In this document: piece after piece, positions 1 through 6,248 of the stretch | Layout: each line of letters starts with the position of its first letter | How positions within the stretch are numbered: position 1 is the first letter of the stretch | DNA from: JAKVAV01 sp047633195 | GTDB taxonomy: Bacteria; Bacteroidota; Bacteroidia; Flavobacteriales_D; Cryomorphaceae | Length of the DNA: 30,632 nucleotides | NCBI GenBank assembly: GCA_047633195.1 | Contig: JBLIEU010000027.1 | Coordinates: 1 to 30,632, forward strand | Reading direction: 5' to 3' | The notes under the pieces: generated by a model | Seen by the model: only the letters and a program-made list of their open reading frames with translations | Database searches by the model: none | Told to the model about the DNA's origin: nothing | Translations under genes and position numbers: made by a program

Positions 1-215
1 ATCTATCGCTATCACCTCTTCTTTCCTTGCTATCGTCTCTTCGATCAGAGTCAGAGTTGTATTGAGAAGGTCGCTCTCTTTTGTCAAAAGGCTTTCTTTC
101 TCTTGGACGATCCTCGTCTCCTCTTCTTTCTCTTTTATCGTCTCTTCGGTCTGAGTCAGAATTGTAATGAGATGGTCTCTCTCTTTTGTCAAAGGGCTTC
201 CTTGCTCTCGGTCGG
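1..215 (-). repeat. 105-bp tandem repeat in the charged N-terminal tail
   Basis: The segment beginning TCGTCTCTTCG recurs with a 105-base offset (about position 33 and about position 138), with roughly 85-90% identity by eye. Each unit encodes 35 residues and keeps the reading frame. The repeat is cut by the window edge, so the copy number is unknown. In-frame length suggests expansion under selection for a disordered charged linker rather than a mobile repeat. Confidence 0.7.
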
Positions 216-418
216 TCTCCGTCGCTTCGCCTTTCTCGATTATCATCGCCTTCGCTGTCGGTTCTCTTTCGTCCTGGCCGTTTATCAAACGGTCTGTTGC
301 CAGAAGGTTCTTGAGAACTTCTTACTCTGCCTCTTCCAGGGCCATCCTTCTTTCTTGGCGATGATTTGCCAGTACCAGCTCGACGGCTGCCGCGATTATT
401 ATCTCTATCTGTACTCAT
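1..418 (-). CDS. N-terminus of a charged-tail protein, probably RsuA/RluB-family pseudouridine synthase (partial)
   Basis: An open frame with no stop runs leftward from an ATG at 418-416 and leaves the window at position 1, giving 139 residues. The visible part is very rich in Arg, Lys, Asp and Glu and contains a 35-residue tandem repeat built around KPFDKRERPS, then YNSDSDRRDD, then RRGD. No folded domain is reached. Rsu/RluB-type rRNA pseudouridine synthases of Bacteroidota often carry long basic or mixed-charge N-terminal tails like this before the S4 domain, so that is my best guess. Another RNA-binding protein with a charged tail is possible. It lies 14 bases after the yraN stop on the same strand, so the two are probably co-transcribed. 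The start is supported by the ATG directly after yraN. I am sure the frame is coding, but only moderately sure of the product. Confidence 0.6.
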   Translation of the reverse strand, partial: MSTDRDNNRGSRRAGTGKSSPRKKDGPGRGRVRSSQEPSGNRPFDKRPGRKRTDSEGDDNRERRSDGDRPRARKPFDKRERPSHYNSDSDRRDDKRERRGDEDRPRERKPFDKRERPSQYNSDSDRRDDSKERRGDSDR

Positions 419-432
419 GACTTTATTTCAGC

Positions 433-795
433 CTACAAAGTTGGGTAAAATGCTTCTTCTATGTGCTCTAATTCGTGATTTCCTCGGTTTAGTACAATTG
501 CAATCACATCAAAACGAGCTTCTCTATCGATATCCTTTAGTCGGATATACTCGTTAGCAGCAGATATGATGTGCCTTTGCTTCTTTCTATTGATGTATTC
601 TTCCAGCCTTCCAGGAAAAGGATCTTCTCTAGTTTTAACTTCTACAAAGACGATAAAATCCTCTATTTCAGCGATTATGTCGATTTCTTTTTTGCTAAAA
701 CGCCAATTCTGTTCGAGAATTTTGAAACCTCGACCTACCAAATGCGTAGAAGCTAGAGATTCGCCCAGTTTGCCGATTAAGTTGGTCGATGACAT
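433..795 (-). CDS. yraN: YraN / UPF0102 family predicted nuclease-fold protein
   Basis: The product is 120 residues, the usual length of UPF0102. The family signature is visible: a GKLGE motif near residues 8-12, KEIDIIA near 36-42 and FVEVKTR near 50-56. Together these form the Glu, Asp, Glu-x-Lys pattern of the PD-(D/E)xK endonuclease/resolvase fold. The family is conserved across bacteria and its biochemical role is not settled. The stop (TAG) is 14 bases before the start of the charged-tail gene on the same strand, suggesting an operon. It is divergent from the DUF4412 gene across a 47-base gap. The start at 795 places the conserved N-terminal segment at the normal distance from the first residue. 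Confidence 0.92.
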   Translation of the reverse strand: MSSTNLIGKLGESLASTHLVGRGFKILEQNWRFSKKEIDIIAEIEDFIVFVEVKTREDPFPGRLEEYINRKKQRHIISAANEYIRLKDIDREARFDVIAIVLNRGNHELEHIEEAFYPTL

Positions 796-842
796 ACTAA
801 CAATAAACTTGTGAACTTAAAAGGTTCCTTAAACTGTTCGTT

Positions 843-1487
843 ATGAAAATATTTACAAAAAAGATTGCAGCTATCACGCTGGGGGTTATGATGGGATTCG
901 CAGGCTTCGCCTCGGGACCTTTCCAAGGTACTATTAAATTTACCAAAACGATTGGACCGGTAACGGCTAACTACGTTTACTATGTCAAAGGTGATTTAGT
1001 TCGTGTAGAAGAACTTAGTGAAAACGGAGAAATCCAAGGTATCATGATTGTTGATACTAAGGCCAACACTGTTAAAGCCCTGAGTCCCGAACGTCAAATG
1101 TACATCGATGTACCGAATAAGCGACCAGCTCGTGAAACGGACGTCTACGTTCAAAAGACAAACAAGACACAAGAAATTAACGGTTATAACTGCACTCAGG
1201 TGAAAGTAACTGGTAAGGACGACGGTCGTGAAGTAACCTTCTGGGTTGCAGATGATGACTTTGACTTCTTGGTTCCAATGTTAGAGACATTGAATCGAAA
1301 AGATAAACTCGCCGTTTACTTTATGAATGTGCCCGACATTGCAGGAATGTTCCCGATGAAAGGTGTAGAAAAGAAAACTGATGGTGTGGAACTTACCAAC
1401 CTTCAGGTGAACGAAGTGGAAAAAGGTGATTTGGATGACTCATTGTTTAATATTCCAGCTGCCTACACGAAGTTCGAAAGAGAATAA
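843..1487 (+). CDS. Exported DUF4412-type protein
   Basis: A 214-residue protein with a clear signal peptide: Lys-rich start, hydrophobic core ITLGVMMGFAGFA, cleavage near residue 24. The mature part is a run of alternating short beta strands (TIKFTKTIGPVTANYVYYVKG, then VKALSPERQMYIDVP, then EINGYNCTQVKVTGKDDGREVTFWVADD), typical of the DUF4412 group of periplasmic or surface proteins in Bacteroidota. It resembles LolA/LppX-like half-barrels, but no function is established. It is transcribed away from yraN and ends in a strong terminator at 1513-1549. A weak TAAACTTG at 804-811 could be its -7 box (one mismatch to TAnnTTTG). It has only one Cys after the signal peptide and is not a lipoprotein. 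Confidence 0.72.
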   Translation: MKIFTKKIAAITLGVMMGFAGFASGPFQGTIKFTKTIGPVTANYVYYVKGDLVRVEELSENGEIQGIMIVDTKANTVKALSPERQMYIDVPNKRPARETDVYVQKTNKTQEINGYNCTQVKVTGKDDGREVTFWVADDDFDFLVPMLETLNRKDKLAVYFMNVPDIAGMFPMKGVEKKTDGVELTNLQVNEVEKGDLDDSLFNIPAAYTKFERE

Positions 1488-1498
1488 ACTACTAGCCA

Positions 1499-2401
1499 CT
1501 ACTGTAGCAATGAAGGCTGACCGTTTCTAACGGTCAGCCTTCTTTTTTTACCGTGTATCCAAGCGCGATTGTCATCAATATGACCTGATGGAAAATTGAA
1601 GGCTACGGGATATTTATATTTAGCTGCCCTTTCGACAATAATTTCTTCTGTCGTTTTACCGAATGGAACTTTGTTGTCGTTCATATCGGTCATTCCGCCT
1701 ACCACGAGCCCCGAAAGATTTTCAAGCATACCAGCCCTGTCCAGTGCCAACATCATTCGGTCAATGTGGTAGAGGTACTCATCTAAATCTTCTAAGAATA
1801 GAATTTTTCCATCCGTCAAGGGTTGAGCGGGAGATCCCAGCAAGCTGTGGATCATACTGAGGTTTCCTCCAATCATTGCTCCCTCTCCGTTTCCATCTCG
1901 ATTGAGATCATGTGGTTTTGCCTGGTATATCAGCGATTCTCCCCGAATGAGCTGAAACAGACTATCAATAGACTCTGTCGTATTTCTTTGAAAGTCCACG
2001 GGCATAGTGGAATGCAAGCTTAGCGTCTGGCAAGAATTGAGGACGTAACTATGCAAGGCCGTGATATCGCTGTAGCCGCAAATCCATTTGGGGTCGTTGT
2101 TAAATGCCTTTCCGTCAAATCCTTTTAGAAGGCGCGTTGTTCCATATCCGCCGCGGGCGGCAAAAATGGCGCGCACCTTTTTGTCTCGTACAGCTTCGTT
2201 CAGATCGGATAAACGTTCTTCATCACTTCCAGCAAATTGATTTTCTCTTTTGAAGAGATTCTCGCCCAAAGAAACCGAGAATCCTCTTTTTTCAATTTCA
2301 GTGACCGCGAGGTCAATAAATTCTTTGTCAACCGCTCGGGCAGTCGAGATTATTCGAATTTCATCACCTGGTAGAAGATAGCTTGGGGTATGTGCCTGCA
2401 T
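1499..2401 (-). CDS. LD-carboxypeptidase (peptidase family S66)
   Basis: Serine peptidase of the LdcA/MccF family, which removes the terminal D-amino acid from L,D-linked tetrapeptides in murein recycling. With the start at ATG 2401-2399 the protein is 300 residues, normal for the family, and begins just before the conserved YLLPGDEIRIIS strand. An in-frame extension to 2458 would only add residues not seen in the family and would overlap the metG promoter. The expected catalytic residues are present: Ser111 in CGYSDIT, Glu204 in LFLEDLDEYLYHIDRM and His274 in FPSGHIDDNRAW. The FAARGGYGTTRLL segment is also typical. No signal peptide is seen, so it is cytoplasmic. It is divergent from metG (44 bases apart), and its last codons contain the terminator of the facing gene. 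Confidence 0.95.
   Translation of the reverse strand: MQAHTPSYLLPGDEIRIISTARAVDKEFIDLAVTEIEKRGFSVSLGENLFKRENQFAGSDEERLSDLNEAVRDKKVRAIFAARGGYGTTRLLKGFDGKAFNNDPKWICGYSDITALHSYVLNSCQTLSLHSTMPVDFQRNTTESIDSLFQLIRGESLIYQAKPHDLNRDGNGEGAMIGGNLSMIHSLLGSPAQPLTDGKILFLEDLDEYLYHIDRMMLALDRAGMLENLSGLVVGGMTDMNDNKVPFGKTTEEIIVERAAKYKYPVAFNFPSGHIDDNRAWIHGKKRRLTVRNGQPSLLQ
1513..1549 (+). terminator. Rho-independent terminator of the DUF4412 gene, lying inside the end of the convergent carboxypeptidase gene
   Basis: A perfect 13-bp stem (AAGGCTGACCGTT, loop TCT, AACGGTCAGCCTT) is followed by a CTTTTTTT tract. It sits 26 bases after the DUF4412 stop. The same bases, read on the minus strand, encode the last residues of the LD-carboxypeptidase, so terminator and coding sequence share DNA. 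Confidence 0.9.
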
Positions 2402-2412
2402 GTTTAAGTCAT

Positions 2413-2420
2413 TATCTTTG
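2413..2420 (+). promoter_or_regulatory. Bacteroidota -7 box for metG
   Basis: TATCTTTG followed by C is an exact match to TAnnTTTG. It lies 25 bases before the inferred TTG start and in the 44-base gap between ldcA-like and metG. No good TTTG -33 element is seen at the expected spacing. Confidence 0.6.
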
Positions 2421-2445
2421 CGCACACAAATCAAGCATTTTCCCA

Positions 2446-4503
2446 TTGAATAACCCAAAACGATATACAGTTACTGCCGCTTTGCCTTATGCAAATGGTC
2501 CTTTACACATTGGTCACATAGCTGGGGTTTACGTTCCTGCTGATATTTATGTACGCTACTTGCGAATGGCTGGAAAGGATGTGGTCTTCGTTTGCGGAAG
2601 CGATGAACATGGCGCTGCCATTACGCTTAAAGCGAAAAAAGAAGGAAAGACTCCGCAGGAAATTGTAGATGAATTTCATGCGATTAACAAACGGTCCTTT
2701 GCCGATTTCGGAATCGATTTCAATATTTATCACCGCACTTCTGATCCACTGCACCACAAGACGGCTCAAGAGTTCTTTTTGAAACTGAACTCCAAAGATT
2801 CGTTTACACAGAAAACCACCGAACAGTATTTTGACGAAGAGGCCCAGCAGTTTTTGGCCGACCGTTATATCACGGGAACTTGCCCTAAGTGCGGATTTGA
2901 AAATGCCTACGGTGATCAATGCGAGAACTGCGGTTCGACGTTGAATCCACGCGATTTAATCGATCCTAAATCAACACTTAGTGGTTCAAAGCCCGTTTTG
3001 CGAGAGACGTCCCATTGGTTCTTGCCGATGGAAAACCACGAAGTTTGGTTGAAAGACTGGATTGAGAAGGGAGAGCTTGAGGGTAAGAAACTGCATGATC
3101 CTTCCGAATGGAAGAAGCAAGTGATCGGTCAATGCAAGTCGTGGATTGATGGTGGCTTGCAGCCTCGAGCCATGACTCGCGACCTAGATTGGGGCGTGAA
3201 AGTTCCGCTCGAAGGAGCCGATGGAAAAGTGCTTTACGTTTGGCTCGACGCACCAATCGGTTATATCTCAGCCACCAAAGCTTGGGCCGACGCCGAAGGA
3301 AAAGATTGGAAGCCTTATTGGCAAAGTGAGGACACCAAATTGGTGCATTTTCTTGCCAAAGACAACATCGTTTTCCACTGCATTATCTTCCCGATTTTGC
3401 TCAAGGAACACGGAGATTTCATTTTGCCAGACAATGTGCCTGCCAACGAATTCCTCAATCTGGAAGGGAAAAAAATATCCACCTCGCGCGATTGGGCGGT
3501 TTGGTTGCACGAATACCTCGCTGATTTCCCAGGGAAGGTAGATGAGCTGCGTTATGTTTTGAATGCCATTTCACCTGAGTTTCGCGATAGTGAATTCACG
3601 TGGGAAGATTACCGCGCCCGAATCAATAATGAGTTGGTAGCCGTTTTCGGAAACTTCGTGAACCGCACTTTGGTCTTGACTCAGAAGTATTACGATGGTC
3701 TGGTTCCCGAAGTGGGAGATAACGTCGACACGACTCTGGTAGACGAGGCGATTGCTTCGACTCCTGGCAAAATAGCCGATGCCATCGAAGCATATCGAAT
3801 GCGCGATGCCCAGAACGAGATGATGAATTTGGCCCGAGCGGGAAATAAGTTTCTTACCGAAACGGAGCCTTGGAAGTTGAACAAGACCGATCCTGGCAAA
3901 GCTGCGGAGGTCATCGAAAAATGCCTTCAGCTTGCGGCGAATCTTGCGGTGATTTGTGCACCCTTTTTGCCAAACACGTCTGCGAAGATGGCCGAGATGC
4001 TCAACTTCACAGTTGGTGATTGGGCAAGTGCGGGCAGAACTTCCATTCTGAAAGCTGGTCACCAAATCGGAAAGGCCGAATTGCTCTTCCAGAAAATCGA
4101 GGAAGAAGAAATCCAGACTCAGCTCGACAAGCTCAAAAAAGAGGAAGAACCAAAATCAACCCTGTTGCCTCAAAAGTCAAATGTTGCTTTTGACGATTTT
4201 GTGAAAATGGACATTCGCACCGCCACCATTCTGGAAGCGGAGCGCGTCCCAAAAACGGACAAGCTGCTAAAGATTTCTTTGGACACGGGAGTCGATAAGC
4301 GCACGGTGGTTTCTGGAATTGCTGAGTTTTTCAAACCCGAAGAATTGGCTGGAAAGAAAGTAAGCGTATTGGTCAATCTCGAGCCTCGCAAAATTCGTGG
4401 TGTCGAATCTCAAGGCATGATCTTAATGGCCGAAGACGAAGCAGGGAAATTGACCTTTGTGAGCCCCGGAGAGGAGTGGCCAAACGGGAGTGTGGTGAGG
4501 TAG
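2446..4503 (+). CDS. metG: Methionyl-tRNA synthetase with C-terminal tRNA-binding domain
   Basis: Class I synthetase that charges tRNA-Met. The first conserved strand (KRYTVTAALPYANGP) is followed by the HIGH motif at residues 21-24. A zinc knuckle (CPKC...CENC) lies near residues 146-163, and the second catalytic loop reads KKISTS, the variant normal in Bacteroidota. After about residue 575 comes an EMAP-II/Trbp111-like OB-fold (VKMDIRTATILEAERVP, then ISGIAEFF-like and LEPRKIRGVESQGM), which binds tRNA. No ATG is available near the conserved N-terminus. TTG at 2446 gives 685 residues starting five residues before RYTVT, and an ATT at 2437 is the only close alternative. An ATG-initiated extension from 2383 would start upstream of the -7 box and inside the facing gene, so I reject it. 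Confidence 0.97.
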   Translation: MNNPKRYTVTAALPYANGPLHIGHIAGVYVPADIYVRYLRMAGKDVVFVCGSDEHGAAITLKAKKEGKTPQEIVDEFHAINKRSFADFGIDFNIYHRTSDPLHHKTAQEFFLKLNSKDSFTQKTTEQYFDEEAQQFLADRYITGTCPKCGFENAYGDQCENCGSTLNPRDLIDPKSTLSGSKPVLRETSHWFLPMENHEVWLKDWIEKGELEGKKLHDPSEWKKQVIGQCKSWIDGGLQPRAMTRDLDWGVKVPLEGADGKVLYVWLDAPIGYISATKAWADAEGKDWKPYWQSEDTKLVHFLAKDNIVFHCIIFPILLKEHGDFILPDNVPANEFLNLEGKKISTSRDWAVWLHEYLADFPGKVDELRYVLNAISPEFRDSEFTWEDYRARINNELVAVFGNFVNRTLVLTQKYYDGLVPEVGDNVDTTLVDEAIASTPGKIADAIEAYRMRDAQNEMMNLARAGNKFLTETEPWKLNKTDPGKAAEVIEKCLQLAANLAVICAPFLPNTSAKMAEMLNFTVGDWASAGRTSILKAGHQIGKAELLFQKIEEEEIQTQLDKLKKEEEPKSTLLPQKSNVAFDDFVKMDIRTATILEAERVPKTDKLLKISLDTGVDKRTVVSGIAEFFKPEELAGKKVSVLVNLEPRKIRGVESQGMILMAEDEAGKLTFVSPGEEWPNGSVVR

Positions 4504-4511
4504 TAAAAAAA

Positions 4512-4583
4512 TAGCCCCGCCGGGAATCGAACCTGGATCAAAAGTTTAGGAAACTTCTATTCTATCCATTGAACTACGGGGCC
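4512..4583 (-). tRNA. tRNA-Arg (anticodon CCT)
   Basis: The minus strand folds as a 72-nt cloverleaf. The acceptor is GGCCCCG/CGGGGCT (first pair G-U), the D stem GTTC/GAAT, and the anticodon stem GAAGT/ACTTT with loop TTCCTAA, so the anticodon is CCT and reads AGG. The T loop is TTCGATT. The T stem CCAGG/CCCGG contains one A-C mismatch. CCA is not encoded. It lies 33 bases downstream of the prenyltransferase gene on the same strand and has its own upstream -7 box. Confidence 0.93.
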
Positions 4584-4593
4584 AAGAATAATT

Positions 4594-4601
4594 CAAAATT
4601 A
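4594..4601 (-). promoter_or_regulatory. -7 box for tRNA-Arg
   Basis: Read on the minus strand this is TAATTTTG, an exact TAnnTTTG match, ending 11 bases before the first base of the mature tRNA. That is the right distance for a start just upstream of the tRNA. It lies in the short gap after the prenyltransferase stop. Confidence 0.5.
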
Positions 4602-4616
4602 GAAAATTTTTGCTGT

Positions 4617-5495
4617 TCAGACTGTGGCGAAAACCGAAGCGACCCAAAGCACATATTCCAAGAAAAACAACACCCAAAAGCTGAGGTAAAACCGCTTCAT
4701 CTGTTTTTTTTCCAGTGGATTTGTTTTCGAGGCCAAGCTCAAAAAGGCGATTCCCAGAATGGCGTGACCGATCGTGATGATCGAACCTGATCCCATCTGG
4801 AAATCAAAAAACAATGGGGCTAAAGCCGCCGAAGAATAGGCCAATCCCAAAAGCCAAACTCCAGCTGAAAAAGCTTTGCCGGCACCTTTTTCAATCGCGA
4901 GACTTCCGATGGCGACTTGCGCATCTCCCTCGATGTCGGGAATGTCCTTGAACCAAGCGATGCCCGCGCTGAAGAGAATCACGAAAACAGTGAGCGTCCA
5001 TATCTCAACGGGGAAATCATAGCCCCCTGAGAAGAGTGCGTAGAATCCGAGGTTGATCAAAACGCCACGAACGATGACAATCGCAAAAGCCGCCGTTTGA
5101 TGCCGTCGTTTCAGATAGACTCTTTTCCAAGAGTAGATAAACCCAAGAGCAGCTATTGTCGCCAATAGGCCCAAGAGGAAAAAGGAGGCATAGGCAGAGA
5201 TCAACAATGATGAGATCAGCGATCCAAAAACGATAATACGGGCTGATGTAACACTAAGGTTTCCCGCAGGCAGCGGAAGCTCGGGTTTGTTGATGCGATC
5301 TAGATCGATATCGACGAGTTGGTTGTAGCCCGTGATGAAAACATTGCAAAGCAGCGCAGCCACCAAACTCAGGATAAACAGAAAGCTGAATTCCCATTCT
5401 CGAATGGCCATTAGGTAAAGGGCTGTGACGCTTACCGCCGAGCCGATTATGGTGTGCGGACGGGTGAATTCCCAAAGTGTCTTTAGCGCTCTCAT
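4617..5495 (-). CDS. UbiA-family prenyltransferase, homogentisate phytyl/prenyltransferase-like
   Basis: A 292-residue polytopic membrane protein with about eight or nine hydrophobic segments. The first Asp-rich motif reads NQLVDIDLDRINKPELPLPAG (residues 58-78; N58, D62, D66) and the second reads KDIPDIEGD (183-191). Within UbiA, the NKPxLPLxxG and KDIPDxEGD forms are those I associate with the homogentisate phytyl/solanesyl transferases of tocopherol and plastoquinone synthesis. Chlorophyll synthase, MenA and archaeal DGGGP synthase differ at these positions. By family, it should join a prenyl diphosphate to an aromatic (or other) acceptor in the membrane. Its ATG overlaps the methyltransferase stop (ATGA), so the two are translationally coupled. 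The actual substrate is unknown, and a role in quinone or ether-lipid synthesis cannot be excluded. Confidence 0.8.
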   Translation of the reverse strand: MRALKTLWEFTRPHTIIGSAVSVTALYLMAIREWEFSFLFILSLVAALLCNVFITGYNQLVDIDLDRINKPELPLPAGNLSVTSARIIVFGSLISSLLISAYASFFLLGLLATIAALGFIYSWKRVYLKRRHQTAAFAIVIVRGVLINLGFYALFSGGYDFPVEIWTLTVFVILFSAGIAWFKDIPDIEGDAQVAIGSLAIEKGAGKAFSAGVWLLGLAYSSAALAPLFFDFQMGSGSIITIGHAILGIAFLSLASKTNPLEKKQMKRFYLSFWVLFFLEYVLWVASVFATV

Positions 5496-6238
5496 TTCAC
5501 TAGAAAGTATTTCAATTTTGCCATTCGCGAAGTTAGCAGACCTTGCTCCACCTTTCGACCACTGACGGTTAATTCTGTTTCCAAGTCATCCCATTCTTCT
5601 TGACTCAGCGATTTCACCACCGATGCCAATCCATCCCAACAGGTAGCCAAAACTCCCAAGGGAATAGCATAGGTCAATAAAAGCCACTTAAATGAAAAGG
5701 GTCGCATGAAAGGTGCCAATAGAAAAGGCCCGATAAAAGTTGCAAGAAAGACTTTGAAAAACACATCTACTCGAGGTCGAAGTGGTTCAATGATCAGGAA
5801 TTGACTTTTGTTGTGGCTGGCTTTTTTTGCAATCAACTCCCGTTCCTCGCTGTCAAAATGGTGGAAGGCGTTGATCATGATGTAAAGGTCAGCGTCTGGC
5901 AATTCCGATTCTAGAACATCTACTTTTTCGATGAGATGGGATTCTCCTTTGGCTCTGTGTTCTGATGGAAATTTATCGGTCAGTAAAACTTTAGTTCCAG
6001 ATCTTCTCAATTCGGCTGTCGCGTTCATGGCCGATTCTCCCGAGCCAGATGCCAGGTCGACAATCCTCTCTGAGTCAATGTTTTCCAGCAGCTTATTTAC
6101 AGGAAGGTACAATTGCGTAATTCGATCTAATGTTGACAAGAATGCCATTTGATACGCTCTCAACCAATTTGGAAACCAAGTCTGGTCTTCCAATTCGGCT
6201 GGCCGCCACTTCTTTCTCTTATTTTTGCCGCTCCTCAA
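5492..6238 (-). CDS. Membrane-associated class I SAM-dependent methyltransferase
   Basis: Motif I of the SAM-binding Rossmann fold is visible as IVDLASGSGESA, followed by a motif II-like acidic strand (KVLLTDKFP) and LYIMINAFHHFD at the position of motif IV. C-terminal to these, two hydrophobic stretches (VFLATFIGPFLLAPFM and WLLLTYAIPLGVLATCW) look like a membrane hairpin, which is unusual for a soluble methyltransferase and fits a lipid-like substrate. There is no ATG before the conserved KKWRPAELEDQTWFPNWLRAYQ region. I chose TTG at 6238-6236, giving 248 residues. A longer frame reaches 6355 but would run deep into the opposite gene. The gene is coupled by a 4-base overlap to the prenyltransferase, suggesting that it methylates the prenylated product or its precursor. 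Confidence 0.78.
   Translation of the reverse strand: MRSGKNKRKKWRPAELEDQTWFPNWLRAYQMAFLSTLDRITQLYLPVNKLLENIDSERIVDLASGSGESAMNATAELRRSGTKVLLTDKFPSEHRAKGESHLIEKVDVLESELPDADLYIMINAFHHFDSEERELIAKKASHNKSQFLIIEPLRPRVDVFFKVFLATFIGPFLLAPFMRPFSFKWLLLTYAIPLGVLATCWDGLASVVKSLSQEEWDDLETELTVSGRKVEQGLLTSRMAKLKYFLVK
6220..6227 (+). promoter_or_regulatory. -7 box for the VTE5-VTE6-like gene, inside the methyltransferase coding sequence
   Basis: TATTTTTG followed by C matches TAnnTTTG exactly. It lies 21 bases before the TTG at 6249. Because it covers the alternative TTG at 6225, it argues that translation starts at 6249. It overlaps the first codons of the divergent methyltransferase gene. Confidence 0.5.
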
Positions 6239-6248
6239 TAGACTAAGA

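Noticed and set aside
103..420. Open frames on the plus strand over the first 420 bases
   Set aside because: They are shadows of the minus-strand charged-tail gene. Their composition (Leu, Phe, Ser, Cys) is what the complement of Arg/Glu/Lys-rich codons gives, and no domain is seen.
2383..2445. N-terminal extension of metG from an ATG at 2383
   Set aside because: It begins inside the carboxypeptidase gene and upstream of the metG -7 box at 2413, and the added residues do not resemble any MetG N-terminus.
6225..6248. Start of the VTE5-VTE6-like gene at TTG 6225
   Set aside because: This TTG is itself part of the TATTTTTG promoter box, so a transcript starting from that box could not contain it.
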